Shown: positions 1-8,601, numbered from the stretch's first letter. The stretch: DNA of 64,000 bases from Streptomyces sp. R33 (GCF_041200175.1 NZ_CP165727.1:5149501-5213500), one strand, 5' to 3'. The notes: generated by a model not told the origin, from the sequence alone. Translations and numbers: made by a program.

Positions 1-45
1 CCGGCGGCGGCGCTCGCCGTCTGTCTGATGGGATGGACCCTGTGA
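1..45 (+). CDS. 3' end of upstream gene, probably ECF transporter transmembrane component (CbiQ/EcfT-like), partial
   Basis: Only the last 14 codons are in the window, reading a hydrophobic tail and ending in TGA at 43-45. The stop lies inside the start region of the next gene, so the two overlap by 13 bases and are probably translationally coupled. The identity is inferred from the neighbour: energy-coupling factor ATPases usually follow the EcfT/CbiQ membrane subunit. The fragment itself is too short to identify. Confidence 0.45.
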   Translation, partial: PAAALAVCLMGWTL

Positions 46-815
46 CTGCTGTGACTCCCGCGCCTTCCCTCGAGGTCTCCGGCCTCGCGTACGCCTACCC
101 GGACGGGCACCAGGCCCTCTTCGGGGTGGACCTGACCGTCGGACAGGGCGAGCGGGTGGCGCTGCTCGGCCCGAACGGAGCCGGCAAGACCACGCTGGTG
201 CTGCACCTCAACGGCATCCTCGGCGGCGGGGTCGGCACGGTGATGGTGGCCGGGCTGCCGGTCGAGAAGCGGAACTTCGCCGAGATCCGGCGCCGGGTCG
301 GCATCGTCTTCCAGGACCCGGACGACCAGCTGTTCATGCCGACCGTGCGCGAGGACGTGGCCTTCGGTCCGGCGGCCGCCGGGATGCGGGGCGCGGAGCT
401 GGAGACGCGGGTCCGCGAGGCGCTGGAGCAGGTCGGCATGGAGGCCTTCGCGGACCGGCCGCCGCACCACCTGTCGTTCGGGCAGCGCCGCCGGGTCGCG
501 GTGGCGACCGTACTGGCCATGCGGCCGGAGATCCTGGTCCTGGACGAGCCCTCGTCCAACCTGGACCCGGCGTCGCGGCGCGAGCTCGCGGACATCCTGC
601 GCTCGCTGGACGTGACGGTGCTGATGGTGACCCACGACCTGCCGTACGCGCTGGAGCTGTGCCCGCGCGCGGTGATCCTCAGCGAGGGCGTCATCGCGGG
701 TGACGGGCGCACGCAGGACCTGCTGTGCGACGAGGAGCTGATGCGGGCCCACCGGCTGGAGCTCCCGTTCGGCTTCGACCCGCGCACGCCCTCCCTGACG
801 CAGCCTTCGCACTGA
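33..815 (+). CDS. Energy-coupling factor (CbiO-type) ABC transporter ATP-binding protein
   Basis: A 260-residue ATPase of an ECF importer, likely for cobalt/nickel or a vitamin, at the inner face of the membrane. Visible motifs in order are Walker A GPNGAGKT at about residues 46-53, a Q-loop with VFQDPDDQLF typical of CbiO/EcfA, the signature LSFGQRRR (the LSFGQ variant is common in this family), and Walker B ILVLDEPSSN followed by the H-loop MVTHDL. Length is normal for CbiO. The ATG start overlaps the preceding gene's stop. The substrate cannot be read from the ATPase; the substrate-binding part of the operon lies outside the window. Confidence 0.85.
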   Translation: MDPVTAVTPAPSLEVSGLAYAYPDGHQALFGVDLTVGQGERVALLGPNGAGKTTLVLHLNGILGGGVGTVMVAGLPVEKRNFAEIRRRVGIVFQDPDDQLFMPTVREDVAFGPAAAGMRGAELETRVREALEQVGMEAFADRPPHHLSFGQRRRVAVATVLAMRPEILVLDEPSSNLDPASRRELADILRSLDVTVLMVTHDLPYALELCPRAVILSEGVIAGDGRTQDLLCDEELMRAHRLELPFGFDPRTPSLTQPSH

Positions 816-986
816 TCGGCGCCGGGGCGCTTCCCGGGCTTCGGCCTGCGGCGCCGACTCCGTCCGCCGGTCAGCCGGTCGCGGTTCCCTGTCGACCGAC
901 CCCGGGGAAGGACTCGGATCCGGTCCGTGTTGGACTCTTTCAGGCGGACCGACCAGCGGCACCCGCGGTGAACGAGGAGCAGGGAC

Positions 987-2168
987 GTGGACGTCAACGG
1001 GACCGTGACGGAGGGCTTCGAGGCCGTCCGGGACGCTTTCGTACGCAACTTCGAGGTGCTCGGGGACCGGGGCGCGGCGGTGGCCGTGTACCGGGACGGC
1101 CGGAAGGTCGTGGACCTGTGGGCGGGCCCGAAGGACGTCGAGGCCGGTGACGCGGACGGCGGCGACGGCGGCGAGCCGTGGGCGGCCGGGACCGCGCAGG
1201 TGGTGCGCTCGGCCACCAAGGGCGTGGCCGCCGTCGTACCGCTGCTGCTGCACCAGCGCGGGCTGCTGGACCTGGATGCACCCGTGGCGGCGTACTGGCC
1301 GGAGTTCAAGGCGGGCGGCAAGGAGCGGACGCTGGTCCGGGACCTGCTCGCGCACCGGGCCGGGGTGCCGGCGCTGGACACTGCGCTGACCCTCGCCGAG
1401 GCGGTGGACGGGCTCTCCGGGGCGCGTGCGGTCGCCGAGCAGCAGGCCTTCTGGGAGCCGGGCTCCGCGCACGGCTACCACGCGCAGACGTACAGCTGGC
1501 TGCTGTCGGAGCTGGTGCTGCGGGTGACCGGGGCATCGCTCGGGCAGTGGTTGGCGCAGGAGGTCACGGGACCCCGGGGGCTGGAGTTCTGGATCGGCCT
1601 GCCGCAGGCGGAGACCGCGCGCGTCGGCCGGGTCGGCCCGGTGGACCCGCCGCAGACGGCGGGGGGTCTTCGGACGCGCCCCCGGAGAAACGTTTCGGAG
1701 GCCTGGGCGGACCCGTCCTCGCTGACCCGGCGGGCGTTCGCGGCGATCACCCCGCTGCCGGACGAGAACGACCCGGCGTTCCGGGCGGCCGAACTCCCGG
1801 CGTCGGCGGGCACCGGCACGGCACGTGGCCTGGCCGGCCTGTACGCGGCCCTGCTGGGCGACACGCAGGACGGCACGCGGCTGTTCACCCCGGAGACGGC
1901 CCGGCTGGCGGGGACGGAGCTCTCGTCCGGGCCGGACCGGGTGCTGGTGGTCAACACGCGCTTCGGCCCCGGCTACATGCTGCACAGCCCGGCCTCGCCG
2001 CTGCTGTCCCCGGCGTCGTTCGGGCACCCGGGGCGGGGCGGCTCGCTGGGGTTCGCGGATCCGGAGGCGGGGATCGGCTTCGGCTACGTGACGAACGCCC
2101 ACGCCAAGTCGGTCACCGCCGACCCCCGGGCCCAGGCCCTGGTGCGGGCCGTCCGGTCCGCACTCTGA
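987..2168 (+). CDS. Serine hydrolase of the beta-lactamase/EstB family
   Basis: A 393-residue GTG-start protein of the class C beta-lactamase-like esterase/peptidase family. The nucleophile motif SxxK is S75-A-T-K78, the second catalytic Tyr lies in the YSW context at about 169-171, and a C-terminal HPGRGG stretch replaces the KTG box, as in esterase members. No signal peptide or lipobox is visible, so it is probably cytoplasmic. The natural substrate is unknown; relatives act as esterases or amidases. It stands alone, 171 bases after the transporter gene. Confidence 0.82.
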   Translation: MDVNGTVTEGFEAVRDAFVRNFEVLGDRGAAVAVYRDGRKVVDLWAGPKDVEAGDADGGDGGEPWAAGTAQVVRSATKGVAAVVPLLLHQRGLLDLDAPVAAYWPEFKAGGKERTLVRDLLAHRAGVPALDTALTLAEAVDGLSGARAVAEQQAFWEPGSAHGYHAQTYSWLLSELVLRVTGASLGQWLAQEVTGPRGLEFWIGLPQAETARVGRVGPVDPPQTAGGLRTRPRRNVSEAWADPSSLTRRAFAAITPLPDENDPAFRAAELPASAGTGTARGLAGLYAALLGDTQDGTRLFTPETARLAGTELSSGPDRVLVVNTRFGPGYMLHSPASPLLSPASFGHPGRGGSLGFADPEAGIGFGYVTNAHAKSVTADPRAQALVRAVRSAL

Positions 2169-2205
2169 CCCGTCGGCCGCGGCCCTGTCCGGGCGCCCCC
2201 GCGGG

Positions 2206-2671
2206 TCAGCGTTCGCGGACGTCGCTCAGGGTGGCGCCCGCGTGGGCGATCAGGTCCTGCGGGGCCATCGGGAACACCGAGTGCGGCGTTCCCGCCGCCG
2301 CCCAGACCACCTCGTGGGCCAGCAGCGAGCGGTCCGCCAGGACCCGGGTGCGGATCCGGTGCCCGAAGGGCGGGACGCCGCCGATCGCGTAGCCCGTGGT
2401 CTCCCGGACCAGCGCCGCATCCGCCCGGGTGACCTTCTGCGCGCCGAGCTCCCGGCGCACCGCCTCCACGTCCACCCGCGAGGCCCCGTCCATCAGGACC
2501 ACCACGGGCACCAGCGAAGATCAGCGACTTCGCGATCTGGCCGAGCTCACAGCCGATCGCGGCTGCCGCGTCGGCGGCGGTCCGGGTGCCGTCCGGGAAC
2601 GTGCGTACGGTCACGTCGAGCCCCAGCTCGGCCAGGGCTTCCGCGAAGCGGGGGTGGGTGCTGGTCGTCAT
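2206..2671 (-). pseudogene. YbaK/ProX-type aminoacyl-tRNA deacylase, frameshifted
   Basis: Two overlapping minus-strand frames together make one YbaK-fold protein of about 155 residues. The N-terminal half (ATG at 2671) reads through the conserved GCELGQIAKSLIFA segment with the expected Lys. The C-terminal half resumes one frame over with VPVVVLMDGASRVDVE and continues to the TGA at 2206. The break sits at about 2512, where one base would restore the frame or a few codons plus one base are missing. Family members hydrolyse mischarged tRNA, typically Cys- or Ala-tRNA(Pro). A sequencing error is as likely as a real mutation, since both halves are well conserved. Confidence 0.8.
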
Positions 2672-2743
2672 GCGGGCACGCTAACGCCCCGCGCACCACC
2701 CCCGCGACGCCCTTTCCGGCGCAGCCCCCGCAGCGGTGGGGCG

Positions 2744-4387
2744 TCAGGAGGCGTTCAGGACCGTCGCCACGATCGGGCCCGCCGCGTCGCCGCCGTGGCC
2801 GCCGGCCTCGACCATCGCCGCCGCGGCCACGTCCCGGCTGAAGCCCGTGAACCAGCTGTCCGGGCTGCCCGCGCCGTCGACCTCCGCCGAGCCGGTCTTC
2901 GCCCCCTTGTCGGAGCCGTCCACCGAGCTCATCGCCTGGGCCGCCGTGCCGCTGGTGGCCGTCAGTTTCATCATCCGGACCAGCTGCTGCTGGACCGAAG
3001 GCTTCATCTGCCGCGCCGCCTGCGCGACCGGCCGCCCGTCGAGTTCCGGCGAGACGAGCAGAGGCTGGTGGAAGACGCCGCTGCGGGCGGTGGCCGTGAA
3101 CGAGGCCACGTTCAGCGGGTTCATGGTGATCCGGCCCTGCCCGATGTACTCGGCGGCCGCCTCCGCGCCCTTCGCCTCCGGCACCTGGCCGTCGGCCGAG
3201 CGGATGCCCGTCTTCCAGTTGTCCAGCCCGAGGCCGAAGACCTCCCGGGCCTCCTTCGCCAGAGCCGAGTCGTCGTCGACGTCGTCGATCTGCTTGATGA
3301 AGGCGGTGTTGCAGGACTTCGCGAAGCTGGTCGCGAAGTTCGCGCCCGGCAGTTCGAAGTTCTTCAGGTTGTGGAAGGTGCGGCCGCCCCAGACGGCGTC
3401 CTTCGTGCACTCCGCCGGCTGGTCGGCCGCCGCCTTGCCCCGGTCGATCAGCATCGCCGCCGTCACGACCTTCCACGTCGAGCCGGGCGCCCGCCGCCCC
3501 TCCATCGCCGCGTTGAAGCCGTCCTTGCGGTTGTTGGCCACGGCCAGGATGTGCCCGTTGCTCGGCTGGACGGCGACCACCGAGGACTCCGGGTACTTGG
3601 CGACGGCCTTCTCGGCCGCCGCCTGCACCTTGGCGTCCAGGTACGTCTTCAGCGTGCTCGGCTCGCCCTCCACCAGCGTCAGCAGGGTCCGCTTCGGCGC
3701 GTCCTGCGCGGCCGGTTCGATCCACAGCTCGGCCCCGGCCTTTCCGCCCACCTTGCCGCCGTACGTCTGGCGCAGCTGGTCGAGGACCGGCCGCAGCGAG
3801 GGGTACTTCTCGGCGCTCAGCTCCTCGCCGTTGCGGTCCACGGCCTTGACCGGCGGAGCCGCCGGGGCGCCCGCGCGCAGCTTCTCGTCCTTCTGCAGCT
3901 GCGGGTGGATCACCGACGCCTGCCAGTCGACGAGCGGCTTCCCGCTGGTCACGCCCCGCACGACGGTCAGCTTCGACTCGTACGCGAGCGGCTTGGTGGC
4001 GCCCTCGTACGTGACCTCCGCGGCGACGCCGAACGGGATGGTCGTACCCGTCTGCGGCCCCGGAGTGATCACGGCCTTGGACACGTGGGCCTTCGCCCGG
4101 TAGTCGGCCACGGCGGTCTGCGCGGCCTGCACGTTGTTCGTCAGCTCCGCGGCCGCGTGCGCGTCCCCGGCCGCCCACGCGGCGAAGAAGGCCTTCGCGG
4201 TCTGCGCGGCCTCCTTGTCGGTGACCGGCCCGCTGCCCTCCTCGGCCCGGACGGCGGAGCCGCGGTCCTTGCCGTCGTCGCCGCCGTCGCCGCTTTCACC
4301 GACCAGCGCGTACACCCCGTACCCGGCTCCGCCGACCATCGCGAGAAACACCCCGCCGACGATGGCACCCTTCGCCGCCCCGTTCAC
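2744..4387 (-). CDS. Class B penicillin-binding protein with NTF2-like (MecA-N) domain
   Basis: A 547-residue membrane-anchored D,D-transpeptidase that crosslinks peptidoglycan outside the membrane. One N-terminal transmembrane helix (about residues 7-30) is followed by an Asp/Gly-rich linker and an NTF2-like domain (about 55-165) as in MecA. A spacer/dimerisation region and the transpeptidase follow. Active-site motifs are S303-T-W-K306, S358-C-N360 and K497-T-G499, all intact. The start is GTG; the segment before it contains a near-perfect 24-base palindrome (4412-4435). Such Streptomyces class B enzymes are thought to act in differentiation-associated wall synthesis, but its exact role here is inference. 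Confidence 0.9.
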   Translation of the reverse strand: MNGAAKGAIVGGVFLAMVGGAGYGVYALVGESGDGGDDGKDRGSAVRAEEGSGPVTDKEAAQTAKAFFAAWAAGDAHAAAELTNNVQAAQTAVADYRAKAHVSKAVITPGPQTGTTIPFGVAAEVTYEGATKPLAYESKLTVVRGVTSGKPLVDWQASVIHPQLQKDEKLRAGAPAAPPVKAVDRNGEELSAEKYPSLRPVLDQLRQTYGGKVGGKAGAELWIEPAAQDAPKRTLLTLVEGEPSTLKTYLDAKVQAAAEKAVAKYPESSVVAVQPSNGHILAVANNRKDGFNAAMEGRRAPGSTWKVVTAAMLIDRGKAAADQPAECTKDAVWGGRTFHNLKNFELPGANFATSFAKSCNTAFIKQIDDVDDDSALAKEAREVFGLGLDNWKTGIRSADGQVPEAKGAEAAAEYIGQGRITMNPLNVASFTATARSGVFHQPLLVSPELDGRPVAQAARQMKPSVQQQLVRMMKLTATSGTAAQAMSSVDGSDKGAKTGSAEVDGAGSPDSWFTGFSRDVAAAAMVEAGGHGGDAAGPIVATVLNAS

Positions 4388-4411
4388 GTATGTCCCCTCC
4401 CCAGTTCCCCC

Positions 4412-4435
4412 GTTCTCTGAACATGTTCAAAGAAC
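4412..4435. promoter_or_regulatory. 24-base operator-like palindrome upstream of the PBP gene
   Basis: A perfect 12-base core TGAACATGTTCA (4418-4429) is flanked by one unmatched base on each side and then matching arms GTTCT (4412-4416) and AGAAC (4431-4435). The element is 25-48 bases upstream of the PBP GTG start on the minus strand, a position suited to overlap the promoter or the 5' leader. The bound factor is unknown. Confidence 0.6.
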
Positions 4436-4524
4436 CTCTGGTGCGGACCTTACGCTGTGCGAGCGGGTGTAGTGCAGTTTGTTACCGGACCGGAACACCT
4501 CGGATCCTGCCCCGGCCCCTCTCG

Positions 4525-4592
4525 GACGCAGCTTTCCAGCCACATCCGACCGCGCCACGAGCCGATCGGAAGCGTCTGGCCTCGATCGGGCA
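4525..4592 (-). pseudogene. Remnant of a pmt 3' end
   Basis: This stretch aligns with the last codons of pmt (5741-5797): I count 47 identities over 57 positions without gaps, with weaker similarity for a few more bases. Read on the minus strand it gives GQTLPIGSWRGRMWLES, matching the pmt carboxyl end GQTLPMDSWRNRMWLDS. The stop codon is lost. It lies on the far side of the hydrolase gene from pmt, between hydrolase and PBP. This suggests that the hydrolase module entered at the pmt 3' end and left the old terminus behind. Confidence 0.75.
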
Positions 4593-4632
4593 TGCAGGGG
4601 GCAAGGCACAAGTGCCCGAGCCCGGCGTCGGG

Positions 4633-5604
4633 TTATTCGTGGAGTGCTCGGCGCAGCGCTTCGACGGCCATCGTGCGTGCGACAACGGTCGCTTTGGAGT
4701 CGCGGAGGCTGTCGAGCATGAGGAAGTCATGGACCATCCCCAGCACCCGTACCGCCGTGACGTCCACTCCCGCCTCGCGCAGCTTGGCTGCGTACGCCTC
4801 GCCTTCGTCACGCAGCACATCGGCCTCATCGGTGATGACCAAGGTGGGGGGAAGACCACGGAGTTGCTCGATGTCGGCGCGCAGGGGTGAGGCGTAGATC
4901 TCGGCGCGCTGTTCGGGGTCAGTGGTGTAGGCGTCCCAGAACCACTTCATCCCGTCACGGGTGAGGTAGTAGCCATCGGCGAACTGCTCGTACGAAGAGG
5001 TGTCGAAGTTGGCATCGGTGACCGGGTACAGCAGCACCTGGGCCGCCAGTCGAACATCGCCGCGCTCCTTGGCCATCAGCGCGAAGACGGCGGACATGTT
5101 GCCGCCCACCGAATCGCCGCAGACCGCCATCCGGGAGGCGTCGAGGTTTCGCTCCTCGCCGTTCTGGGCGAGCCACTTTCCGACCGCGTAGTTCTGCTCG
5201 ATCTGAGTGGGATATTTCGCCTCGGGGGCCAGGTCGTAGACCGGGAAGACCACCGCGGCATCCGCTCCGGTCGCCAGTTCCCGGACCAGTCGGTCGTGGG
5301 TGTTCTCGTCGCCGAACACCCATCCGGCGCCGTGGATGTACAAAACCACCGGGAGGGTTTTCGCCGCCCCCTGGGGGCGGATGATCCGGGCTCGGACCTG
5401 GCCGTATCGGCCTGCGTCGATGCTCGCCCACTCCTCGTCCACCGCGGGCTTGACGACCCCCTGGCCCGCCTGCAGATCGTCAAGGATCTCCCGGCCGTTC
5501 TCCGGCGGGACTTCGTACAGGCGCGGGTGCGGCTTCGTGGAATCCACCAGTTCCTGGGCCTCGGGCTCCAGGACCGGTGCCGGGAGCAGCGAAGAAGTAG
5601 CCAT
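4633..5604 (-). CDS. Alpha/beta hydrolase of the hormone-sensitive lipase family
   Basis: A 323-residue esterase-type hydrolase. It has the oxyanion motif H91-G-A-G-W95, the nucleophile elbow GDSVGGN with S165, the catalytic Asp in TDEAD (about 262) and the His in MVHDF (292), so the triad is complete. No signal peptide is seen. ATG is preceded by AGGAG. By eye the gene is less GC-rich than its neighbours. It is bracketed by a long hairpin (5692-5729) and by a copy of the pmt 3' end (4525-4592), consistent with horizontal arrival. Stop is TAA, unusual for this window. The substrate is unknown. Confidence 0.85.
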   Translation of the reverse strand: MATSSLLPAPVLEPEAQELVDSTKPHPRLYEVPPENGREILDDLQAGQGVVKPAVDEEWASIDAGRYGQVRARIIRPQGAAKTLPVVLYIHGAGWVFGDENTHDRLVRELATGADAAVVFPVYDLAPEAKYPTQIEQNYAVGKWLAQNGEERNLDASRMAVCGDSVGGNMSAVFALMAKERGDVRLAAQVLLYPVTDANFDTSSYEQFADGYYLTRDGMKWFWDAYTTDPEQRAEIYASPLRADIEQLRGLPPTLVITDEADVLRDEGEAYAAKLREAGVDVTAVRVLGMVHDFLMLDSLRDSKATVVARTMAVEALRRALHE

Positions 5605-5691
5605 GGTGTGCTCCTGCCTCGGAAGTCGGTCGGACGGCCCTCTCCCATCGTCTCTCGGCAGTGCATCGGTGCAACTCTGTCAATAACGATC

Positions 5692-5729
5692 ACGACGGGC
5701 CCGGCACCAGAAGGTGCCGGGCCCGTCGT
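5692..5729. terminator. Bidirectional hairpin terminator between pmt and the hydrolase gene
   Basis: A perfect 17-base-pair stem (5692-5708 with 5713-5729) closed by an AGAA loop. TTTT follows on the plus side. It lies directly after the pmt stop on the minus strand. Confidence 0.8.
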
Positions 5730-5737
5730 TTTGGCTG

Positions 5738-7507
5738 CTAGACCCAGCTGTCCAGCCACATGCGGTTGCGCCAGGAGTCCATCGGGAGCGTCTGGCCCGT
5801 GTAGATCGGCCAGAAATAGATGAAGTTCCAGACGATGAGGAGGACCAGCACGCCCGCCGCGATCGCACCCAGCGCGCGTCTGCGTTCCGTCGAGCCCGAC
5901 GGGCCCAGCAGAGCGCCGATCATCATCGCCACCGCCAGGCACAGGTACGGGACGAAGACCACCGCATAGAAGAAGAAGATGGTCCGCTCCTGGTAGTTGA
6001 ACCAGGGCAGCAGGCCCGCAGCCAGCGCGCACGCGATCGCGCCCGCCCGCCAGTCGCGCCGGAAGAACCACCGCCACAGCACGTACAGCAGCGCGAAGCA
6101 GCCGGCCCACCACAGCATCGGGGTGCCCAGGGCCAGCACCTCACGCGCGCACTTGCCCGCCTCCGTCGCCGGGCAGCCGTCCGCACCCGGGTCGGGGGAC
6201 TCGTAGAAGTAGGAGACGGGACGGCCCAGGACCAGCCAGCTCCACGGGTTCGACTCGTACGTGTGACCCGACGTCAGGCCGACGTGGAACTTGTAGACCT
6301 CGGTCTCGTAATGCCACAGGCTGCGCAGCCACTCCGGCAGGAACGACAGCGAACTGCCCTGGTCGTTCTTCGCCGCCCAGTCCCGGAAGTAACCGCCCTT
6401 GCCGTTGTCGGGCGACAGGATCCAGCCGGTCCAGGAGGCCACGTACACCGCGATCGCCACCGGCACCGTCGACAGGAAGCCCGGCAGCGCGTCGCGGCGC
6501 AGCATCGCCGCGTACGGGGCGCCCGCGCCCGCGGTGCGGCGCGCGGCCGCGTCCCACAGGACGGTCAGCACGCCGAAGAAGGCCAGCACGATCAGGCCGT
6601 TCCACTTCGTGCCGAAGGCCAGGCCGAGGCACACGCCCGCCAGGATCCGGTACGGGCGCCAGCCCAGGCGCAGCGTTTCGGCGACGGCGACGTCCGGGAG
6701 GGTGCGCCCCTCCTCGTCCACCGGGAGCGCGTCGGCGAGTCTGGCCCGGGCCCGGTCCCGGTCGACGAGCAGCGCCCCGAACGCGGCGAGCACGAAGAAC
6801 ATCAGCACCAGGTCGAGCAGCGCGGTCCGGCTCATCACCAGGTGCAGGCCGTCCACCGCCAGCAGCGCGCCCGCCAGGCAGCCCAGGAAGGTGGAGCGGA
6901 ACAGGCGGCGGCCGATCCGGCACAGCATCAGCACCGACAGGGTGCCGAGCACGGCCGTCATGAACCGCCAGCCGAACGGCGTGAAGCCGAACATCCACTC
7001 GCCGAGCCCGATGACCCACTTGCCGACCGGCGGGTGCACGACGTAGCCGGGGTCCAGCGGGAGGGAGATCCCGTCGGGGTTGGCGAGGATCGACTTGTCG
7101 ATGTCCTTGGGCCAGCTCGCCTCGTAGCCCTGCCGGATCGTGGCCCAGGCGTCCTTGGCGTAGTACGTCTCGTCGAATATCACCGCCTTCGGGCTGCCCA
7201 GGTGCGCGAAGCGCAGCACGCCGGCCACCAGCGCCACCAACAACGGCCCCGCCCACGCCAGCACCCGCTGCCACGCGCCCACCGCGGAGGGCGGGACCCC
7301 GAGCGCGGTCCACAACTGCTCTGAGGGTCGGGCGTACGGGGGCATCAGACGGGTGCGGACGTCCGGGCGCCGCCGGGCGTCGGCGGGCGGCGCGTAGCCG
7401 AAGCTGCGCAGCCGGCGCAGCCAGGTGGACGGCTGTTCTTCGCGCCCCGCCGGAGGGGCGGGCGGAGCCCCCGCGGGGCTGGGCGGCGGCGTCGCGGTAC
7501 TGGTCAC
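5738..7507 (-). CDS. pmt: Dolichyl-phosphate-mannose--protein mannosyltransferase (GT39)
   Basis: A 589-residue polytopic membrane enzyme that transfers mannose from polyprenyl phosphate mannose to Ser/Thr of secreted proteins. In Streptomyces it is needed for glycoprotein maturation and phage receptor function. A proline-rich cytoplasmic N-terminus is followed by a first transmembrane helix and the loop FDETYYAKD carrying the acidic DE pair conserved in GT39/PMT. Many hydrophobic helices follow and a short C-terminus ends MWLDSWV. I chose the GTG at 7507 because the open frame upstream of it lies inside rsmI on the other strand and has no family similarity. It is divergent from rsmI, with 135 bases between them containing tandem repeats. 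Confidence 0.9.
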   Translation of the reverse strand: MTSTATPPPSPAGAPPAPPAGREEQPSTWLRRLRSFGYAPPADARRRPDVRTRLMPPYARPSEQLWTALGVPPSAVGAWQRVLAWAGPLLVALVAGVLRFAHLGSPKAVIFDETYYAKDAWATIRQGYEASWPKDIDKSILANPDGISLPLDPGYVVHPPVGKWVIGLGEWMFGFTPFGWRFMTAVLGTLSVLMLCRIGRRLFRSTFLGCLAGALLAVDGLHLVMSRTALLDLVLMFFVLAAFGALLVDRDRARARLADALPVDEEGRTLPDVAVAETLRLGWRPYRILAGVCLGLAFGTKWNGLIVLAFFGVLTVLWDAAARRTAGAGAPYAAMLRRDALPGFLSTVPVAIAVYVASWTGWILSPDNGKGGYFRDWAAKNDQGSSLSFLPEWLRSLWHYETEVYKFHVGLTSGHTYESNPWSWLVLGRPVSYFYESPDPGADGCPATEAGKCAREVLALGTPMLWWAGCFALLYVLWRWFFRRDWRAGAIACALAAGLLPWFNYQERTIFFFYAVVFVPYLCLAVAMMIGALLGPSGSTERRRALGAIAAGVLVLLIVWNFIYFWPIYTGQTLPMDSWRNRMWLDSWV

Positions 7508-7563
7508 CGGGTCATCGTAGGGAACGCACCTGTGCGAACCCCAGTGCCGGGGACCGTAGGAGT

Positions 7564-7631
7564 GTGTGCCGGGTGGAACGGCTGACGTGTGCCGGTGGGA
7601 CGGCCGACGTGTGCCGGGTGGGACGGCTGAG
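7564..7631. repeat. Three tandem 22-23-base repeats in the pmt/rsmI divergent region
   Basis: Units start at 7564, 7587 and 7609, each beginning GTGTGCCGG and continuing with a GGGACGGC-type core. They differ at a few positions and by one base in length. They end 11 bases before the rsmI GTG, so they occupy the promoter/leader space of both genes. Confidence 0.75.
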
Positions 7632-7642
7632 AGGATGGACCG

Positions 7643-8551
7643 GTGACGACTGACCAGCCCTCCGGCTCCGGAACCGCCTCCTCGACCTCCTCCTCCGCAG
7701 GCGTGCTCGTGCTCGCCGGCACCCCGATCGGCGATCTCGCCGACGCCCCGCCCCGGCTCGCGGCCGAGCTCGAGCGGGCCGACGTGGTCGCCGCCGAGGA
7801 CACCCGGCGGCTGCGCCGGCTGACCCAGGGGCTCGGCGTGCACACCACCGGGCGCGTCGTCTCGTACTTCGAGGGCAACGAGTCGGCGCGCACCCCGGAG
7901 CTGGTCGAGGCGCTGGAGGACGGCAAGCGGGTGCTGCTGGTGACCGACGCCGGCATGCCGTCCGTCTCCGACCCCGGCTACCGGCTGGTCGCCGCCGCCG
8001 TGGAGAAGGACATCAAGGTCACCGCCGTGCCCGGGCCGTCCGCCGTGCTCACCGCGCTCGCCCTGTCGGGGCTGCCGGTGGACCGCTTCTGCTTCGAGGG
8101 GTTCCTGCCGCGCAAGGCGGGCGAGCGCCTCGGCCGGCTCCGCGAGGTCGAGGGCGAGCGCCGCACGCTCGTCTACTTCGAGGCCCCGCACCGGCTCGAC
8201 GACACCCTGGCCGCGATGGCCGAGGTCTTCGGCGCCGACCGGCGGGCCGCCGTGTGCCGCGAGCTGACCAAGACGTACGAGGAGGTCAAGCGCGGCGGGC
8301 TCGGCGAGCTGGCGGCCTGGGCCGCCGAGGGGGTGCGCGGGGAGATCACCGTCGTCGTGGAGGGCGCCCCGGCGGCCGGGCCCGGAGACGTGGACGCCGA
8401 GGAGCTGGTGCGCAGGGTGCGGGTGCGCGAGGAGGCCGGGGAGCGGCGGAAGGAGGCCATCGCGGCGGTCGCGGCCGAGGCCGGAGTACCCAAGCGGGAG
8501 GTCTTCGACGCAGTGGTTGCGGCAAAGAATGCGGCTCAAAAGGTGCTGTAA
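7643..8551 (+). CDS. rsmI: 16S rRNA (cytidine(1402)-2'-O)-methyltransferase
   Basis: A 302-residue SAM-dependent methyltransferase of the tetrapyrrole-methylase fold that 2'-O-methylates C1402 in the ribosomal P site. It has LAGTPIGDLADAP near the N-terminus, VVAAEDTRRLRRL, LVTDAGMPSVSDPGY, VPGPSAVLTALALSG and the FLPRKAGER segment, all hallmarks of RsmI. The first 18 residues are a Ser/Thr-rich extension. The GTG at 7643 is the first start in frame. It sits upstream of a zinc-ribbon gene; hairpin 8602-8624 probably ends transcription. Confidence 0.93.
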   Translation: MTTDQPSGSGTASSTSSSAGVLVLAGTPIGDLADAPPRLAAELERADVVAAEDTRRLRRLTQGLGVHTTGRVVSYFEGNESARTPELVEALEDGKRVLLVTDAGMPSVSDPGYRLVAAAVEKDIKVTAVPGPSAVLTALALSGLPVDRFCFEGFLPRKAGERLGRLREVEGERRTLVYFEAPHRLDDTLAAMAEVFGADRRAAVCRELTKTYEEVKRGGLGELAAWAAEGVRGEITVVVEGAPAAGPGDVDAEELVRRVRVREEAGERRKEAIAAVAAEAGVPKREVFDAVVAAKNAAQKVL

Positions 8552-8601
8552 GACGGTAAAGAGCTAACCTGAAAAGCAAAGCTCAGACCGCGCACCGGGC
8601 G

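Noticed and set aside
7564..7631. Short tandem repeats considered as a CRISPR array
   Set aside because: Units are directly contiguous with no spacers and no cas genes nearby.
5738..8539. A 933-codon minus-strand open frame running from rsmI through pmt
   Set aside because: The part upstream of 7507 is the reverse strand of rsmI and has no family similarity; only the pmt part is real.
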